Below are positions 60,742-64,000 of a DNA stretch of 64,000 bases, piece by piece (the stretch's first letter is position 1; every line of letters starts with the position of its first letter). The DNA is from Trichopria drosophilae (Eukaryota > Arthropoda > Insecta > Hymenoptera > Diapriidae): NCBI GenBank assembly GCA_030407085.1, contig CM059584.1:4774001-4838000 (forward strand). Reading direction: 5' to 3'. The notes under the pieces are model-generated. The model was not told where the DNA came from, made no database searches, and worked only from the letters and a program-made list of their open reading frames with translations. Made by a program: the position numbers and the translations under genes.

Positions 60742-61644
60742 GTTTAATATTCCAATGCGACTGTTTAAATATTTAGTAGCATCTAGCAATGTTACCAAAT
60801 ATAATTAAATAATTAATCATAATTAAAGTGTGTAAATTGCAAATAGTGAAGTTAATTTACTATTTCATTAGTAAGTTTTCTTCATCTTCTTAATGTGTAC
60901 ATAATTTCACTTTTTTAAATTAATTAATAAGAAATAGCTAGTCTCAATTAAGATTGTCATCATTTTTACATACATACTATTAGAGAAACATTTTAACTAA
61001 GATGTCTCGGTCTGTTATTTCGACAATACGAATGTAGAAATTGCATTTTATGTCTAATTATTAATTTGTAAATAGTAAAACAAATATAATATATTACTAA
61101 TTAATTTAGTAACTCAGTTACACAAACAGAAAGTTCCAACATTTAATCATTATATTTTTAGTAATCATTAGTACTAATTTATGTTTTTAACAATTGTTTA
61201 TCTTAAAGGGAATACACAAGAAATATATAGTTAAAATAATTAGATTTATTCTTAATCATTTTCTAGGGTCCCCTAATTTTAATTAGAATCGACGTCAATA
61301 GAGTGTACGAACTGCGCCTGACTTGCGCAAATACATCTCTATTATTCACAATAAAAGACTTAAATCACTTAGCCGGTGCACGACAATTATTCTATAATAA
61401 AAATCATGATAGAATTAACAGGGATAAATAAATTTGCTCTTGACACGTGACTTACGAAAATTGTGTATATTACTTAATGATCAGCGTACGCGCTGAAGTT
61501 ATTAAATATAATTAAAACACGCGTCTATTAAAATCTCAATACTATAAACAACATCAATAAGAAATGAATTCATATTATTAAGGTGTACAGTTTTATTTAA
61601 ATAGTTTAAAACATGTCTATTAAAATAATATGGAGCATCAATAA
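60742..61644. other. AT-rich non-coding stretch
   Basis: AT-rich with no recognisable gene. TTAGTAA words are frequent, but no repeat unit could be defined. Confidence 0.5.
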
Positions 61645-61717
61645 CACTGCAGCTTTTGCTGTGTCTCGCCCATTACACTTTTATTTGCACAATAAAGTCC
61701 TTATTATTATTATTATC
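61645..61717 (+). mobile_element. Possible 3' end of a LINE
   Basis: A less AT-rich segment, CAGCTTTTGCTGTGTCTCGC and following, runs into AATAAAGTCC and then TTATTATTATTATTATC. AATAAAGTCC followed by a TTA tandem tail is the usual look of the 3' end of several insect non-LTR retrotransposons. No coding part remains. Confidence 0.35.
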
Positions 61718-61871
61718 ACATTAATAATTTAGTACTCAAGAGTTACTATTGCTTAAACAATATGAATCTACACAATAAAATTAAAATTTTCATATATTAT
61801 TACAAATTTTCATTATTTTTGTACATTTTTTAATTATTTGACTATAATTTATCGAAACCACTTACGATATA

Positions 61872-62081
61872 CAGTAGATCCTCTCATAGTGTCACCGCCT
61901 CGGGACCGAAAGGGAAACAAATCCTCTATCGGTGTCGCACCCCCACTCTCCGCATTTCTTACACTCTAAACCTCTGTCATGGTCAATATATTGATATGAG
62001 ACGGGTGAAGTAAGTGGTGGGGAGTTTACTGCGACACTATCAGAGGATTTCTAGAGAGGGACACTATAAGAGTGTCTACTG
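61872..62081. mobile_element. pogo-like MITE (CAGTAGAYNCTCT ends, TA target)
   Basis: The left end CAGTAGATCCTCTCATAGTG and the reverse complement of the right end, CAGTAGACACTCTTATAGTG, are inverted. TA lies outside both (61870-61871, 62082-62083). CAGTAG plus CTC a few bases on is the terminal pattern of pogo/Tigger-type mariner relatives. It is 210 bp and non-coding. Confidence 0.78.
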
Positions 62082-62083
62082 TA

Positions 62084-64000
62084 CTTGTAATCTTATTTAA
62101 CCACTTACATTAAGATTTTAGTTTTCACTTATGATGCCATGGTTTTAGAGATACAAAGTACACTAATCTCTCTAATAGTCTTAAACTTGCAAAAGCGTTA
62201 ATTTATCTTTTAAATGCTTGATTGATATCAATGATGTATTAAAATCTAATTCAAGTAAACGAATTCACATAATTTTTATATTTATTATAACTAGTGTCAA
62301 TTTTCTTGCGAGTGCTCTTATAGAATAACTAGCCTAGTTTTTCGTCAATCTGTGATTAAACCTCATTTAAAAACTTATTACTTAAGGGCTAGAATACTAT
62401 TTATTTACATTCTTCAGTAAATTTTGCTTTTAAATAAGACTCGGTAAATTTTACTTAACTAAGTTCGGTAAATTCTACTTATGATTTTTTTCCGTGTAAC
62501 GGATGTAAAGAATACACCCTACAATAGTTCAATCGAAATTAAAATATAAATGAAATCTAAATTATAATTTATATGTTTTCTTTAAATTTGTAAGGAACAA
62601 TTCTAAAAATTAAAAGATCTGATAACGGCAAACATTTATGCACGAAACATTTTATGTAGGAAATATGTTCATCTTTTTCACTCTTTTGGACCATCAACGC
62701 AAAGTAATCGTATTCTTTCTTGAAAATTAATAAAGATAATCATAAGAAATTTGTGAGAAATGGTATTCCCTGAGAAATCTTAATTTTAAATAATTAACTC
62801 TTCATTCATTCCATTTTTATTTTCTTATTTGGTTTCAATTATATATATTTTTAATTTATTTCTTTTATTAACTTTTTATTATTCTTTATGTTATACTTAT
62901 TAAATTCTGTTATACTTTATAAAATGTATTCTATTATATATAAATAATATTTCCTTTAAACTAAATTTGTTCTAAAGTTGAAGTAGTGATAAATATTTAT
63001 TAAATTATGATTGCATTTAAGGTTTGCCTTAATGAAATTATAATTTCTCGCTGTCATATCAGATTGTTACATATCGCCAACAACGATAAGACATCACCTT
63101 CATCACCAAAAGAAATTTGCATATTAATTAGTAAAAGTGCAAATAATTATAATAATTATTACAACTCGCATTATTTCATATATGATTGTGATGAAAGATT
63201 GGACATTTTTAAAACTTTGGAATCTGTGTGAGAAAATCATAAACCTTATTGAATACGTAATTTCTAATTTCATAATTTACATGATGTAAATAATACAATT
63301 TATTAATGTAAAATGGAAGTATATCAACTTATTAAATTTATACTCCTACGTGTATGACATTTGTTTTTTAAATTTATTTATTCTGTTGTAAAGTCTAGAA
63401 ATTATTTTGCCTTAAAATTGAAAATGAACAATAGTATCCTTGAAACCTCTTGTGATAGATTTTTAATTAAGATGGTAATTCATCATTGATCGATAAAGGA
63501 TGTTAATCAGTTATATACATAATTTATATCGTACGTGTATCTTAAACTTCAAATATTTAAAGTTTCGGACACTTGAATGAAAAACCACTTGACCTCTTTT
63601 TAAGTAGTGCAACGGTAATGCACCTTTCGGAGCGCAGTTTCAGCCCACTTTAGAATTGAGGAAAATATTTCTAAATATTATTTGAAAATGAAGAAAATAT
63701 TCATGCCTTTATATGTACATTAAAATAGAAGGAGTATACTAGAAAGTATGTGTTTATTAAGCAGTTATAATTTGTATGTGCTTTGTTTTATAAATTAATT
63801 TTAAAAATATTATTAACGAAATTTACTAAAAATTTTAATTTATTGTTTGTAAAGTTGTTATAAAAAGAATTAATAAACAATAAAAAGATAACTCATTACA
63901 TTCAATTTTTTATAATTATAATATAATAAATTTTCGATATTCTTCCCAATGATTTCAAAGATTAAACGCAATGTTGAAAGATTTTACATTTTGTAAATGC
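62084..64000. other. AT-rich non-coding stretch
   Basis: No gene is recognised. Three degenerate copies of a GGTAAATTTTACTTA word lie at about 62407-62480, followed by TTTTTTTCCGTG, which could be the right end of a small transposon whose left end I cannot find. Confidence 0.5.

Overview
The window looks like AT-rich nuclear DNA of an arthropod, most likely an insect. The mobile elements (Ty3/gypsy, Penelope-like, TTAA-, TA- and 8-bp-TSD DNA transposons, tRNA-derived SINE sequence) fit that. CpG-rich islands in an otherwise AT-rich background are compatible with a hymenopteran, but that is inference. I see no bacterial or organellar content, no rRNA, no CRISPR, and no host protein-coding gene I can name. 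Most short open frames fall in AT-rich, repeat or antisense DNA and are not supported as genes.

The only intact genes belong to one Ty3/gypsy-type LTR retrotransposon on the minus strand (4608-13135). It has two almost identical LTRs of about 1180 bp, a 4-bp target duplication (ATCC), gag, and a continuous protease-RT-RNase H-integrase frame with every catalytic residue present. Pol lies in the -1 frame relative to gag, and a canonical T_TTA_AAC slippery heptamer sits immediately before the gag stop. There is no env. It looks like a recent, possibly still competent insertion.

The rest is layered transposon debris. From left to right: small inverted-repeat elements (486-689, 2797-2972); a pair of dispersed ~175-bp repeats (19002, 23525); a TTAA-type foldback holding a tRNA-derived SINE (20437-21838); a composite interval bounded by ACACTGRTCAACA termini (27703-31064) holding CCTGATCAGG arrays and a TA-flanked element; a TTAA/CCC-ended piggyBac-like foldback (32338-35317) into which an 8-bp-TSD element inserted (32397-33414); a TATAA-flanked foldback (39916-41268); a second copy of the 8-bp-TSD family (52263-52785) inside another palindrome (51822-53455); a decayed Penelope-like element flanked by inverted repeats and split by a 263-bp insert with 43-bp direct repeats (54941-56342); a TA-flanked element (56547-57396); a 536-bp tandem array bounded by 14-bp direct repeats (59463-60727); and a pogo-like MITE (61872-62081).

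Between these are long AT-rich stretches where I see nothing specific, and several islands of higher GC/CpG (about 3300-3960, 16560-17430, 18180-18560, 21940-22930, 31260-31760, 49440-51330, 57640-58330) that could be promoters, exons or conserved elements of host genes lying mostly outside the window. The strongest candidates for something undescribed are the dispersed CCTGATCAGG arrays, the GGTAAAC-ended foldback family with 8-bp target duplications, the 536-bp tandem unit with target-like flanks, and the 263-bp insert with unusually long direct repeats.
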